A DNA stretch of 57,596 bases from an uncultured Gammaproteobacteria bacterium (GCA_903862645.1 CAIOZF010000165.1:1-57596), one strand, 5' to 3'. Shown: positions 26,508 through 35,703, counted from the first letter of the stretch. The notes: generated by a model from the letters alone, not told the origin. Program-made: numbers and translations.

Positions 26508-26530
26508 TGCTAATACGACTCCGCGAATGC

Positions 26531-26565
26531 AAAAACCCCTGCCGCATTCTCATACGGCAGGGGTT
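26531..26565 (-). terminator. Intrinsic terminator of the ompA-like gene
   Basis: An 11-bp perfect stem (AACCCCTGCCG with CGGCAGGGGTT) and a 9-base loop, followed by a T run on the minus strand. It sits 33 bases after the OmpA-family stop codon. Confidence 0.85.
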
Positions 26566-26597
26566 CATTGACTGCTGACCATTGATGACAGCAGAGA

Positions 26598-27653
26598 TCA
26601 GCGTGGCTCGAAACGCTGCAGAGTCGAGGAGATTACGCTCTGTACGCGACGGTTCTGAGCACGGCCTTCAGCGGTGTCATTGCTGGCAACCGGACGGGAT
26701 TCACCGATGCCGCGTGCACTGACTTTACCTGAGGCAATACCGAACCGCTCGATCAAGACCTGACGCACTGCGTTCACACGGCGCTCGGATAGATCCTGAT
26801 TATATTCATCGCTTCCCTGGGAATCGGTATGACCTTCCAGCGCAGCGATTGTGTCAGGATTGGCATTGAGGAAATCCGCCACGCGCTGAATTTCAGCGTT
26901 GAATTCAGGCTTCACAACCGCCTGATCGAAATCGAACTGCACATTCAGATCGATACGGGCCACTTCTTCAACGACGATTGAGCAACCAGTGTTGTCAACG
27001 CGGTGAGTACGCGGAGTATCTGCACAGGCATCACGGCTGTCTGGTACGCCATCACCGTCCTGATCCGGCGCTGCTGGTGCAGAAGGCGCAGCAGATGCTG
27101 CGGCGGCGCGTGCTGGTGTTGCGGCCGGAGCGGCACTGTTGCCGCCAAAACTGAAAACCAGTGATGTATCAATTCCGTAGTCATGGAAGTGTTCGTCCAT
27201 GCCCCAGAATTTTTTGACCACTGTTCTCCAGACCAGATTGTCGTTGATCTGGTATTTCACGCCGGCGCCGGCATCAAACACGCTTTCCTCGTTCTGGCTG
27301 AAGCGATTGTGACCAACACCACCGACTACGAACGTGCTCAGAGCACCAATTTTCTGGTCCAGGTTATAGAGCAGGTCAAAACGTGAGTGGAACACATCGT
27401 CATCCGGACCGGTACCGTCCAGATCCATATCAAATACGTTGATCTCGCCACTTAACTGGTTGGTGAAATCATAACCAAGGCCCAACGTGAATCCGGTCTC
27501 ATCGTTCAGCAGGCGGCCTTTGTCGTAATCAATCCGCTGCAGACCAGGGGCAATATAGAACTGTCCGGCATCCGCTACGGCTGCGCTGGGTGCTATTACG
27601 CCGAAGCCTGCGGCGAACATCAGACTCAATGCTGTCAGGTAAGTTTTTTTCAT
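26598..27653 (-). CDS. OmpA-family outer-membrane protein
   Basis: A 351-aa outer-membrane protein: signal peptide (M-K-K-T-Y-L-T-A-L), then an N-terminal beta-barrel of about 170 residues. An Ala/Pro-rich linker follows, then a thrombospondin-3-like calcium motif (D-Q-D-G-D-G-V-P-D-S-R-D-A-C). The C-terminal OmpA peptidoglycan-binding domain has V-Q-F-D-F-D-Q-A-V-V, E-G-H-T-D-S-Q-G-S-D-E-Y-N and R-A-Q-N-R-R-V. It probably links the outer membrane to peptidoglycan, like OprF-type proteins. The ATG at 27651-27653 has AGGAG upstream. It is monocistronic, with its own -10 element and terminator. Confidence 0.9.
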   Translation of the reverse strand: MKKTYLTALSLMFAAGFGVIAPSAAVADAGQFYIAPGLQRIDYDKGRLLNDETGFTLGLGYDFTNQLSGEINVFDMDLDGTGPDDDVFHSRFDLLYNLDQKIGALSTFVVGGVGHNRFSQNEESVFDAGAGVKYQINDNLVWRTVVKKFWGMDEHFHDYGIDTSLVFSFGGNSAAPAATPARAAAASAAPSAPAAPDQDGDGVPDSRDACADTPRTHRVDNTGCSIVVEEVARIDLNVQFDFDQAVVKPEFNAEIQRVADFLNANPDTIAALEGHTDSQGSDEYNQDLSERRVNAVRQVLIERFGIASGKVSARGIGESRPVASNDTAEGRAQNRRVQSVISSTLQRFEPR

Positions 27654-27694
27654 GGCCTCTCCTTTGAAATATCTGAGCGTAAAAAAACGCGGCA

Positions 27695-27700
27695 ATTATA
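27695..27700 (-). promoter_or_regulatory. -10 element (TATAAT) of the ompA-like gene
   Basis: A perfect TATAAT on the minus strand, about 42 bases ahead of the ATG. No good -35 is present at the usual distance, so the promoter may rely on an activator or another contact. Confidence 0.45.
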
Positions 27701-27836
27701 GCCCGCGCGACAACAAAAAGCGTAGTTAATTCCCTAACTAGTCGGCCGATCAGCAAATTTGTGACGCAGGCAACAGATTCCTTACGCCGATCTTGCCAGC
27801 CACTCAGGCAAAGCATTGTCACCGGCCATCACCTGA

Positions 27837-27854
27837 CTGCAATAAAAATGTCAT
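27837..27854 (+). promoter_or_regulatory. Possible Pho box before the beta-helix gene
   Basis: CTGCAAT-AAAA-ATGTCAT agrees with the PhoB box CTGTCAT-N4-CTGTCAT at 11 of 14 half-site positions. No good -10 follows at 10-11 bp, so this is weaker than the sites at 29.8, 35.7 and 42.7 kb. Confidence 0.35.
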
Positions 27855-27952
27855 TTCCATGACGCACAACTGCAACATTGCACGAATAGGATGGCCCCTG
27901 AGCAAATTTAGCATGCCATCGTCCTACTCAGGACCTGACCTCAGGAGTAATC

Positions 27953-29728
27953 ATGAACTTGAACCGCAAAAAACTGTTTACCGGCATAATCGCTGCGACC
28001 CTTGGGCTTTCTGCTCTGACTGCACAGGCTCAAGAGCCAACGCTGACTGCTGCCACTGCCAGCGGCGCCGCAACTACCGCCACATTCACAGGTGGTGCCA
28101 CCATCAATAATGGCTCCACCTACACTAAATCCAGCGCCAGCAGCGCCGCAGTGGATGTCACCGGCACAATAAATGTTGCAGCCAGCGATGTCGGCAAGAC
28201 TGGCAGCCTGATCGCTCTGGTGCAAATTCCCGGAGTTGGAGCATTCAAGCTGGTTTCCGGCGGACTCTTTCTGCCTTGGGATGGCAAGGTCAGCGGGCTT
28301 TCTCCTTTCGCCGTCAAAAAACTGGGCGCTCAAGAGCGCATTACTGTCATACAGGATCTGATCGGCGCCAACTCCAACCTGGCGGGCCTGGACTTCCAGG
28401 TGTACTTCGGTTACTACACCGGCAACAACATCAATACTCTCGCGTACACCAGTGCACCAGTGAGCTTTTCGATTGCAGCAACGCCTGCGGCCGGTTGTCC
28501 GACCAACACCCGCGCATCGAATACTGTTGCCACTTACGATGGTAAGCCCGTTTGCGTGGTGACAGGCACGCTTACCAGCAACACTCACCTGAATGCGAAC
28601 AATGTCTACCTGCTGGACGGGGCTGTATTCGTTGGCAGAGACAATGCCAGCTCAGCCACTCTCACCATAGACGCAGGCACCAAGGTTATTGCGCCGGTTG
28701 GACTCAACTTTCTGGTGGTCAGTCGAGGCTCCAAGATCGTGGCTAACGGCAGCGAAGCTGCACCGATCATCTTCACTTACGACGACGAAGCCAATGCCAC
28801 GGCCACCACCTCCGGTCGTTGGGGCGGCCTGATCATCAACGGCAACGCCCCCGTGAATGGTTGTGCTGCGGGCACGGCTCTATGCGAACTTGAAGGTGAA
28901 GGTTCCACCGGCAAATACGGCGGCAATATTGCAACAGACAACAGCGGTGTACTCAGCTATGTCATCGTAAAATACCCAGGTCAGAACATCACCCCGACCA
29001 ACGAGCTGAATGGTATCGCCTTCCAGGGCGTAGGCAGCGGCACTACTGTGGATTACGTTCAGGTCCACAACAGCTCCGATGACGGCATCGAATTCTTCGG
29101 CGGCTCTGTCAACGCCAAGCACCTGATTCTCACGGGCAACGAAGACGACTCCTTTGACTGGACCTTCGGCTGGAACGGCAAGGTACAGCACGCTGTTCTC
29201 AAACAACGTACCGGTAATGACCGCGGTATCGAAGCGGACAACAATGAGTTTGCTTTCGACTCACTGCCACGCTCCAAACCGACGCTGGCCAACTTCACCC
29301 TTATCGGCAAAGGAGTCGGCGGACGAGGAATGGAACTGCGCAGAGGAACGGGTGCCAACATCCACAACACAGTGGTCACGGGCTTTGACTCTTACTGCCT
29401 GGACATCAACGACAATGCCACGTTCCTCAACGGCGGCAGCACTGCAACGACCCTGACGGGGCAACTGACAATGACCAACACCCGCTTCGCGTGTGCCGTC
29501 CCCTTCGCCGAAGTCGCCACAGATCCATGGGCGATCTCTGCTTGGTTCAACGGCCAGGTCGGCAACAGCACTGGCACAGCAGATTTGTCCGGCGTTGTGA
29601 ACGGCCCGACACTGAACGCCTTGGCAGCTGCCACACTGAGCGATGCATTCTTCGACAAGGTGACTCACATCGGCGCCGTGAAAAGCGCGACAACTGACTG
29701 GACTGCCGGCTGGATGTTCGGCAACTGA
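27953..29728 (+). CDS. Exported right-handed beta-helix-like protein paired with a TonB receptor
   Basis: A 591-aa exported protein with a clear signal peptide (cut near A-Q-A-Q-E). I cannot assign a function. The sequence is rich in Gly, Asn, Thr and Ser. It has repeating beta-helix-type turns (T-L-T-I-D-A-G-T-K-V-I-A-P, G-R-W-G-G-L-I-I-N-G-N-A-P-V-N-G and D-G-I-E-F-F-G-G-S-V-N-A-K-H-L). This is the kind of protein often found beside large TonB-dependent receptors. There is no lipobox. AGGAG stands before the ATG. A strong terminator follows, then the receptor gene with its own Pho-type promoter. A surface or periplasmic partner binding the receptor's ligand is an inference. Confidence 0.75.
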   Translation: MNLNRKKLFTGIIAATLGLSALTAQAQEPTLTAATASGAATTATFTGGATINNGSTYTKSSASSAAVDVTGTINVAASDVGKTGSLIALVQIPGVGAFKLVSGGLFLPWDGKVSGLSPFAVKKLGAQERITVIQDLIGANSNLAGLDFQVYFGYYTGNNINTLAYTSAPVSFSIAATPAAGCPTNTRASNTVATYDGKPVCVVTGTLTSNTHLNANNVYLLDGAVFVGRDNASSATLTIDAGTKVIAPVGLNFLVVSRGSKIVANGSEAAPIIFTYDDEANATATTSGRWGGLIINGNAPVNGCAAGTALCELEGEGSTGKYGGNIATDNSGVLSYVIVKYPGQNITPTNELNGIAFQGVGSGTTVDYVQVHNSSDDGIEFFGGSVNAKHLILTGNEDDSFDWTFGWNGKVQHAVLKQRTGNDRGIEADNNEFAFDSLPRSKPTLANFTLIGKGVGGRGMELRRGTGANIHNTVVTGFDSYCLDINDNATFLNGGSTATTLTGQLTMTNTRFACAVPFAEVATDPWAISAWFNGQVGNSTGTADLSGVVNGPTLNALAAATLSDAFFDKVTHIGAVKSATTDWTAGWMFGN

Positions 29729-29752
29729 TCGCAGGAGGCCTTCAGGAACGCT

Positions 29753-29790
29753 AAAAAAAAGGGGGTGCCAGTGGCACCCCCTTGTCTTTT
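29753..29790 (+). terminator. Intrinsic terminator after the beta-helix gene
   Basis: GGGGGTGCC (29761-29769), loop AGT, GGCACCCCC (29773-29781), then TTGTCTTTT. It separates the beta-helix gene from the TonB receptor gene, so the two are independently transcribed. Confidence 0.85.
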
Positions 29791-29843
29791 AACGGCAATA
29801 AAACTTCCACAATTCTGCAACAATCAGTGCCAATTTGTTCTTA

Positions 29844-29877
29844 CTGAAATATTTCTGTCATGTCCGCTCATTACAAT
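29844..29877 (+). promoter_or_regulatory. PhoB-dependent promoter (Pho box plus -10) of the TonB receptor gene
   Basis: CTGAAAT-ATTT-CTGTCAT at 29844-29861 matches the Pho box at 12 of 14 half-site positions, with the second half perfect. TACAAT (29872-29877) lies exactly 10 bp downstream. No sigma-70 -35 box is present, as expected for PhoB activation. The ATG is at 29921. Confidence 0.7.
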
Positions 29878-29920
29878 TAGCCCGTCTTCCGCATCAACCC
29901 CTTACTACGGACATGCCACT

Positions 29921-32482
29921 ATGATTAAACGAGCTCTTCCTGCAGCAATTGCCCTGACTCTGAGCAACATGCCGATTCTGGCTCAGGAACTCGACCGCAC
30001 CGCGACCCCATCGGCTGCCACATCGATCACCGCAACCGATTCAAAGATTGAAGAAATTGCGGTCATCGGACGCTTTGTTCCTGACGAGAAGCGCAGCACC
30101 TCTGCACTGTCCAGCGTCCTTACCAACGAAGAGTTTGCGCGGTCAGGCGACACCAACATCGCCGAAGGGTTGAAGCGTGTGGCGGGCATCAGCCTGGTGG
30201 GTGGGAAGTATGTATATGTGCGCGGACTTGGAGAGCGTTACTCCTCCGCGCTATTGAATGGTTCCAGCATGCCGAGTCCAGAGCCACTCAATCGAGTCGT
30301 TCCTCTGGATCTCTTTCCCAACGCGATCATGGACAGTGTTGTGGTACAGAAAACCTATTCTGCCCAGTTCCCCAGCGAATTCGGTGGCGGCGTCCTGCAG
30401 ATGAAAACCAAGAAGAGCAGTGACGAGTTTTTCTTCAACCTCAGCAGTTCGGTCGGCATGACTGATGGCGCCACCTTTGAAAAGGGTCGGGAAGCACAAT
30501 CAGGTGGCAAAGACTGGCTAGGCTATGATGATGGCAGCCGGCAGATCCCCGCTTTATTGAAGCAGGCGACAGCGAATGGACAACGGCTGCAGCGGCGCAG
30601 CCCCTATCTCGATACCGGCGGATATACGACTGCGGAGCTGCAAAAAATCGGCCAGAGCCTGAACACCGATTACAATCTTAGCAACAACTCTTTGCCTGTC
30701 GATGTCGGTGCCACCGCATCGCTCGGCAATTATCATGACCTTGGCGAATATCGTTTCACCTATCTCGCCGCCCTCGACTACAAAAACGGCTGGGACAATC
30801 ACGAGATCGAACGCAACTCTTATAAAGTCAGTGGTGTGGACGATCTGGTCAGAGAAAACGCATTCACCTATTACGGCACTGAGAACAATGTCGACGTTAG
30901 TTCAATATTCTCCACCGGCTTGGAACTTTCCGAGAATCACTCGTTGAGTACAACCAGTATTCTGCTGCGGCAATCAGACAACATTGCCGGCGAACAGATC
31001 GGCTACTTCGGTGATGAAGGGCTGGACAGTAAAATCAGCGAAATTGAGTTCATCGAAAGAGAACTGATGTCCCACCAGTTGCAGGGCGATCACTACTTCC
31101 CTGACGCCAACGAATTGACAGTGGCCTGGCGCTACAATCGCTCCACAGCAGATCGCAATGCACCCGATACACGCGAGTACCGCTACGATCTTGTTGATGA
31201 AAATTATCGTTTCAACCTGCGTTCGGACGGTAATGCGCGTCGCTACAGCGAACTGAGCGATCTCAATACAGAATATGCAATTGATTCGAATGCCGTGTTC
31301 TATGGACCCTTAGATGCGACGATCATCGTATCCGGCGGCTATGCAAAACAAGACAGTGAACGCGACTATGCGATCCGACGCTTCACCTTCTTTGAACTGG
31401 GTGACATCGTTGATGAACCAGGCTTTTTGAATCAGTCTCTTGCAAAAATACTCGCACCGCAGAATATCAATACGAACGGCTTCGAACTGCGTGAGACCAC
31501 GCGACCGACTGACACCTATGATGCCACGCGTAGTCTGGAGTCCTGGTACCTGCAGACTGAACTTAATTTTTCCGACCGCATTCAATTGCTCGCAGGTCTT
31601 CGGCAGGAAGACTACCAACAGAACGTCAATACCTTCGATCTGTTTCGCCCGGCCAGCGGTGTCGGTGCGGAACTGACGAGCAGCGACATCCTGCCGGGAG
31701 TCACCGCCACTTACATTCTCGACAACCACCAATTCCGTATTGGCTACAGCGAGACAACCTCACGCCCGGACTTCCGCGAACTCTCACCCGCCAGCTTCAC
31801 CAACCCGGTGACCGGCTACGAGATGGTGGGCAATCCCGACCTGCGCATCGCCCATATCAAAAACTATGACATGCGCTGGGAGTGGTATCTCAACGGCAGT
31901 GACAGTGTGTCTTTGGGACTGTTCATGAAGGATTTCGATTCACCGATTGAATCCGTGGTACAGCCAGGGGCCAATAGCGCGCGCAGCTATGTGAACGCGG
32001 AATCCGCTGAGAACCAGGGCATCGAATTCGAGTTCCGCAAGCAGTTCGATTTCCTCGGCGCGCGCTGGGAGAACTTCTATGCCTCCACCAACATCTCCTA
32101 CATTCAATCGGAGGTCACAATTGGTGTCACCGAACAGAATATCCTCACCAACAGCTCGCGACCGCTGCAAGGACAATCGGATTGGCTGTTCAATGGTCAG
32201 CTGGGTTACGACGATTATAATGGACTCACGGCCACGCTCTTGTACAACTACGTGGGAGCGCGCATTTATGAAGTGGGTATTCTCGGCGCTCCGGATCTGA
32301 TCGAGCAGCCACGCGGTGAACTGGACCTGGTCCTCATCAAGGAATTTGGGGAGCATTGGAAACTCAATCTGAAGGCCCAGAATCTACTGGACGAGCGCAA
32401 GGAAATTACCCAGGGCGGACTGGTGGCAACCGGGTATTCCGAAGGCCGCACCGCGAGCCTGAAAATGGAGTATCGTTTCTGA
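29921..32482 (+). CDS. Large TonB-dependent outer-membrane receptor
   Basis: An 853-aa receptor: signal peptide ending near I-L-A-Q-E, a TonB-box-like E-I-A-V-I-G-R-F, a plug domain and a 22-strand-type barrel. The plug has Y-V-Y-V-R-G-L-G-E-R-Y-S-S-A-L-L-N-G and L-N-R-V-V-P-L-D-L-F-P. The barrel ends in the aromatic E-Y-R-F outer-membrane signal. The plug motifs belong to the large, mostly uncharacterised receptor group rather than to siderophore receptors. The Pho-type promoter and the phoB gene immediately downstream suggest uptake of a phosphorus-containing compound. That substrate is an inference. An upstream in-frame start would remove the signal peptide from the N-terminus, so ATG 29921 is preferred. 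Confidence 0.9.
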   Translation: MIKRALPAAIALTLSNMPILAQELDRTATPSAATSITATDSKIEEIAVIGRFVPDEKRSTSALSSVLTNEEFARSGDTNIAEGLKRVAGISLVGGKYVYVRGLGERYSSALLNGSSMPSPEPLNRVVPLDLFPNAIMDSVVVQKTYSAQFPSEFGGGVLQMKTKKSSDEFFFNLSSSVGMTDGATFEKGREAQSGGKDWLGYDDGSRQIPALLKQATANGQRLQRRSPYLDTGGYTTAELQKIGQSLNTDYNLSNNSLPVDVGATASLGNYHDLGEYRFTYLAALDYKNGWDNHEIERNSYKVSGVDDLVRENAFTYYGTENNVDVSSIFSTGLELSENHSLSTTSILLRQSDNIAGEQIGYFGDEGLDSKISEIEFIERELMSHQLQGDHYFPDANELTVAWRYNRSTADRNAPDTREYRYDLVDENYRFNLRSDGNARRYSELSDLNTEYAIDSNAVFYGPLDATIIVSGGYAKQDSERDYAIRRFTFFELGDIVDEPGFLNQSLAKILAPQNINTNGFELRETTRPTDTYDATRSLESWYLQTELNFSDRIQLLAGLRQEDYQQNVNTFDLFRPASGVGAELTSSDILPGVTATYILDNHQFRIGYSETTSRPDFRELSPASFTNPVTGYEMVGNPDLRIAHIKNYDMRWEWYLNGSDSVSLGLFMKDFDSPIESVVQPGANSARSYVNAESAENQGIEFEFRKQFDFLGARWENFYASTNISYIQSEVTIGVTEQNILTNSSRPLQGQSDWLFNGQLGYDDYNGLTATLLYNYVGARIYEVGILGAPDLIEQPRGELDLVLIKEFGEHWKLNLKAQNLLDERKEITQGGLVATGYSEGRTASLKMEYRF

Positions 32483-32493
32483 GCGAAAAGATC

Positions 32494-32524
32494 GCGTGAC
32501 AGGCATTTACGGCTAGTGTCACGC
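32494..32524. repeat. 8-bp inverted repeat between TonB receptor and phoB
   Basis: GCGTGACA (32494-32501) and TGTCACGC (32517-32524), perfect arms 15 bases apart. No T run follows, so a terminator role is weak. Each arm contains a Pho half-site in opposite orientation. Confidence 0.5.
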
Positions 32525-32549
32525 GGATGCAATATGAATGTTATCTAAT
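32516..32549 (+). promoter_or_regulatory. Possible Pho box and -10 of phoB
   Basis: GTGTCAC-GCGG-ATGCAAT (32516-32533) agrees at 9 of 14 half-site positions, and TCTAAT (32544-32549) follows 10 bp later. phoB genes are commonly autoregulated, which supports the reading, but the match is modest. Confidence 0.4.
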
Positions 32550-32593
32550 AGAATTATTGAAATTACAAACACATACAAACGACAGACGAGACT

Positions 32594-33301
32594 ATGAGCG
32601 AACCGAAAATTCTTATCGTAGACGACGAGCCCGCCATACGGGACATGATCGGCATTACCCTCGATCTCGCCGGCTTTAGAACTATAGCGGCAGATAATGC
32701 ACAACAGGCCTATGTGAGCATTGTGGACAGCCGCCCGGACCTGGTACTGCTGGACTGGATGCTGCCCGGCGGTAGTGGCATCGAGCTGGCCAGGCGTCTC
32801 AAACGCGAAGACCTGACCGCAGACCTGCCAATCATCATGCTGACTGCCAAGACCAGTGAGGACAATAAGGTTCAGGGTCTGGACGTCGGTGTGGATGACT
32901 ATGTGACCAAACCCTTTTCGCCGCGTGAACTGGTAGCCCGCATCCGCGCGGTGCTGCGCAGAACCAGTGGCAATCAGCAGGACAAGCCGCTGCGGGTGTT
33001 CGACCTGCAGTTGGACCCGTCCAGTCACCGCATTACGATTGAGGACAGACCGGTCGATATGGGCCCTACCGAATTCAAGCTCCTGAAATTCTTCATGACG
33101 CACCAGGAAAAAGTTTTCAGCCGCGATAACATCCAGGATCAGGTCTGGGGTGGCAATGTCTACCTGGAAGAGCGTACGGTTGATGTTCATATCCGCCGCT
33201 TGCGCAAGGCACTGAGCTCCGTGGAGCAGGCCAGTATTGACTACGCCCGCCTGGTCCAGACCGTAAGGGGTGCTGGGTACCGTTTTTCTGTCAAACCCTG
33301 A
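32594..33301 (+). CDS. phoB: Phosphate regulon response regulator PhoB
   Basis: OmpR-type response regulator, 235 aa. The receiver domain has the acidic pair D10-D11, the phospho-acceptor Asp54 (L-L-D-W-M-L-P) and the conserved Lys in V-T-K-P-F-S-P-R-E-L. The C-terminal winged helix ends T-V-R-G-A-G-Y-R-F-S-V-K-P, preceded by E-R-T-V-D-V-H-I-R-R-L-R-K. It activates phosphate-starvation genes by binding Pho boxes. phoR follows 69 bases later on the same strand. The Pho-box-like sites across this window are its predicted targets. Confidence 0.97.
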   Translation: MSEPKILIVDDEPAIRDMIGITLDLAGFRTIAADNAQQAYVSIVDSRPDLVLLDWMLPGGSGIELARRLKREDLTADLPIIMLTAKTSEDNKVQGLDVGVDDYVTKPFSPRELVARIRAVLRRTSGNQQDKPLRVFDLQLDPSSHRITIEDRPVDMGPTEFKLLKFFMTHQEKVFSRDNIQDQVWGGNVYLEERTVDVHIRRLRKALSSVEQASIDYARLVQTVRGAGYRFSVKP

Positions 33302-33370
33302 TGACGTTTATTTTGCCGGCGGTATTAGTTATAGTGCCGCGCACCCGCTCCCAGCTTAAGGAATTGCGCT

Positions 33371-34681
33371 TTGCTTCGTGATTGGCGCTCTGAACTGAAT
33401 CGCTTCTTGATGTTGAGTGCTGCGGCATTCGTGATCGGGTTGCTGGCCGGCCAACTGACGTTGGTCCTGCTTTTAGCAGCCCTGGGCTACCTGGCACATA
33501 CCGTTTACCATCTGTATCGGCTGTATACGTGGCTCGACCATCTCTCCTCAGCCACGCAGGGTGAGCTTCCTGAGGCCACTGGCATCTGGGGCAATATCTT
33601 CGAAGGTATCTTCCGCCTGCAGCGCCGTGAACGCGAAGCTGCCAACTATCTCAAGAACATTCTCAACAAGGCCCAGGAGTCGTCCGCTGTTCTGGAGATG
33701 GCCGTGGTGATGATCAATCACAAAGGCACTCTGGAGTGGTGGAATCGGGCGGCAGAAAAGCTGCTGGGTTTCCGTGCCGGTGATGACCGCCAGCAACCTG
33801 TAACCAATCTACTGCGCGAACCACGCTTCTTCGAGTACTTCGAGAGCGGTATTTACAATGAACCTTTAAAAATCTCCTCCCCCATCAACAAGAGCGTCGT
33901 GCTGGAGTTTCAGATCACGTCCTTCGGCGAGGGAGATCGTCTGATGCTGGTGCGCGATATCACGCAGATGCACAAGCTGGAGCTGATGCGCAAAGACTTC
34001 GTCGGCAATGTCTCGCACGAATTGCGCACCCCAATCACTGTCATCAATGGTTATCTAGAGGCGCTGCTGGACAATAAGGACAGTTTTCCACCACGCTGGT
34101 CCAAACCTTTGGAGCAGATGTCTCAGCAGTGCCAACGCATGGAATCTATCGTGCGTGACCTGCTCGCGTTATCGCAGCTGGAAACCCAGTCATTGCCCAA
34201 ACAACTCGACCGGATCGATGTTTCCGGCCTGCTCAGAGAAATTGGCAATGAGGCGAGTCAGGTGTTTGCGGTAAAGGGTCACGAGTACAGGATTGAACTG
34301 GAGGGAGACTATGCCCTTCAGGGCAGCATGAGCGAGCTTTACAGCGCGATCTCCAACCTCACCTTCAACGCTGCCAAGTACACTCCCGATCACGGTGTCA
34401 TCACGCTCAAAGCCTCACTGACGGCGACGGGCCTGGATATCGAGGTGCAAGACAACGGGGTCGGTATCGATGAACAGCATATCCCACGCCTTACAGAACG
34501 CTTCTATCGTGTCGATGTGAGCCGTTCCACTGAGACCGGGGGAACCGGTCTCGGCCTTGCAATCGTCAAACACGTCTTGGTGCGTCACGGGGCCAGGTTG
34601 GAAACTCTCAGCCAGGTCGGCAAGGGAAGTCGTTTCATCTGCCACTTCCCCCAAGAGCGCCTGCTTCCCGCAGCCTCTTAG
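33371..34681 (+). CDS. phoR: Phosphate regulon sensor kinase PhoR
   Basis: Membrane histidine kinase, 436 aa. Two N-terminal transmembrane helices (about residues 12-45) are followed by a short linker and a PAS domain (about 105-200, with L-E-M-A-V-V-M-I-N). The HisKA box N-V-S-H-E-L-R-T-P-I-T-V contains phospho-accepting His216. The HATPase domain has N-L-T-F-N-A-A-K-Y-T, D-N-G-V-G-I and G-G-T-G-L-G-L-A-I-V-K-H. The start is a TTG (33371-33373) with AAGGA 9 bases upstream. No large periplasmic sensor domain is present, as in other PhoR proteins, which respond through PstSCAB and PhoU. The stop overlaps the porin stop on the other strand by 4 bases. Confidence 0.95.
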   Translation: MLRDWRSELNRFLMLSAAAFVIGLLAGQLTLVLLLAALGYLAHTVYHLYRLYTWLDHLSSATQGELPEATGIWGNIFEGIFRLQRREREAANYLKNILNKAQESSAVLEMAVVMINHKGTLEWWNRAAEKLLGFRAGDDRQQPVTNLLREPRFFEYFESGIYNEPLKISSPINKSVVLEFQITSFGEGDRLMLVRDITQMHKLELMRKDFVGNVSHELRTPITVINGYLEALLDNKDSFPPRWSKPLEQMSQQCQRMESIVRDLLALSQLETQSLPKQLDRIDVSGLLREIGNEASQVFAVKGHEYRIELEGDYALQGSMSELYSAISNLTFNAAKYTPDHGVITLKASLTATGLDIEVQDNGVGIDEQHIPRLTERFYRVDVSRSTETGGTGLGLAIVKHVLVRHGARLETLSQVGKGSRFICHFPQERLLPAAS

Positions 34682-35619
34682 AAACGATACTCGAACCCCG
34701 CGCCAAACTGATCGTTATCGATCGCGTGATTGTCTGAGCGTCTCAGCGTCGCCAATGCAAACACTTTGGAATCGCCATTGAGGTTGTAGTCAACCCCCAG
34801 CGAAGTCTGGCGACCACCGTCTCGACGCTGGTCAGACATGCCAGTCTGCGCCTTTAGCACATACTTATTCATCGTTAAGGCGGCACTCACGAACACACCA
34901 GCTTGAGTGCCACGAGTGTTTTTGCTGTTCTTCGAACGCTCGTACAGGGCACCCAACTGCAGATCACCCATGCGGTACTGAGTCACCAGACGCAGCACAT
35001 CATTGTTGATCATATTATTGTCGACGCTTAGACCTGCGTAGAAAGGGCCGTCGGTGTAGGTCATGGATGCTGAGGTGTTCTTGCTGAGACGCACTCTGAG
35101 AACATCCTTGCCATCCAGAAGCGCGGCATAGGAAAACACAAATCCACCGATGGTTGGGCTGATGTAGTGCAGGACATCGTTCGGGCGGTTCTCGGATACG
35201 ACGAGGGTACGAATATCGCCATCCAGATCATTGAACAGATCTATGCGATTCTGCAACAGCTTGGTCGGAGTGTCATTACGCCCGACCAGCAATGTGCCAA
35301 AGCCGCCTTCCACACCGAGATAGGTATTACGCTGCGTGAGGGTTCTGTTGCCGAAAGGGCGATTATCCGGATTCACCTGATATTCCGCCTGATAGATCAC
35401 GGTCAGCCCTTTGGACACCGGCAGAGAGCCTTCAATTCCGATACGCGACGCATTGCTGACAAACTCCGAATCAGAGCCCTGATGTTTAGGTTGATTGTGG
35501 ACAGCAGTGATGTTTAGGCGACCGTAAAAGCTTGGAAGCAGGCTGGTGTCCTGAGCGACAGCAGGACTGCAACTGAGGACTGCCAGTGCACAGAGGGGGC
35601 AGGCTTTTATCATGTTCAT
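34678..35619 (-). CDS. Outer-membrane porin, Pho-regulated
   Basis: A 313-aa general porin: signal peptide cut near A-V-A-Q-D, then alternating beta-strand pattern, ending in the outer-membrane signal F-E-Y-R-F. The segment N-T-Y-L-G-V-E-G-G-F-G-T-L-L-V-G-R-N is typical of the Gram-negative porin-4 group. A strong Pho box and a -10 precede it, so it is likely made under phosphate limitation and may favour phosphate or phosphate-containing solutes, as PhoE and OprP do. The relationship to those two proteins is functional by analogy only; the sequence looks closer to general porins. GGAG stands before the ATG. Confidence 0.88.
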   Translation of the reverse strand: MNMIKACPLCALAVLSCSPAVAQDTSLLPSFYGRLNITAVHNQPKHQGSDSEFVSNASRIGIEGSLPVSKGLTVIYQAEYQVNPDNRPFGNRTLTQRNTYLGVEGGFGTLLVGRNDTPTKLLQNRIDLFNDLDGDIRTLVVSENRPNDVLHYISPTIGGFVFSYAALLDGKDVLRVRLSKNTSASMTYTDGPFYAGLSVDNNMINNDVLRLVTQYRMGDLQLGALYERSKNSKNTRGTQAGVFVSAALTMNKYVLKAQTGMSDQRRDGGRQTSLGVDYNLNGDSKVFALATLRRSDNHAIDNDQFGAGFEYRF

Positions 35620-35703
35620 TCAATACTCTCCGTTCGTTATTGTAGTCAGGGCGATTCGGCCTGCTGCAATGAGCACCGGTTTGGTGCTGGCTTTGATCGG
35701 GAG

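Noticed and set aside
27941-28588. Long minus-strand frame opposite the beta-helix gene
   Set aside because: Shadow of the plus-strand gene, which has a clear signal peptide, RBS and terminator.
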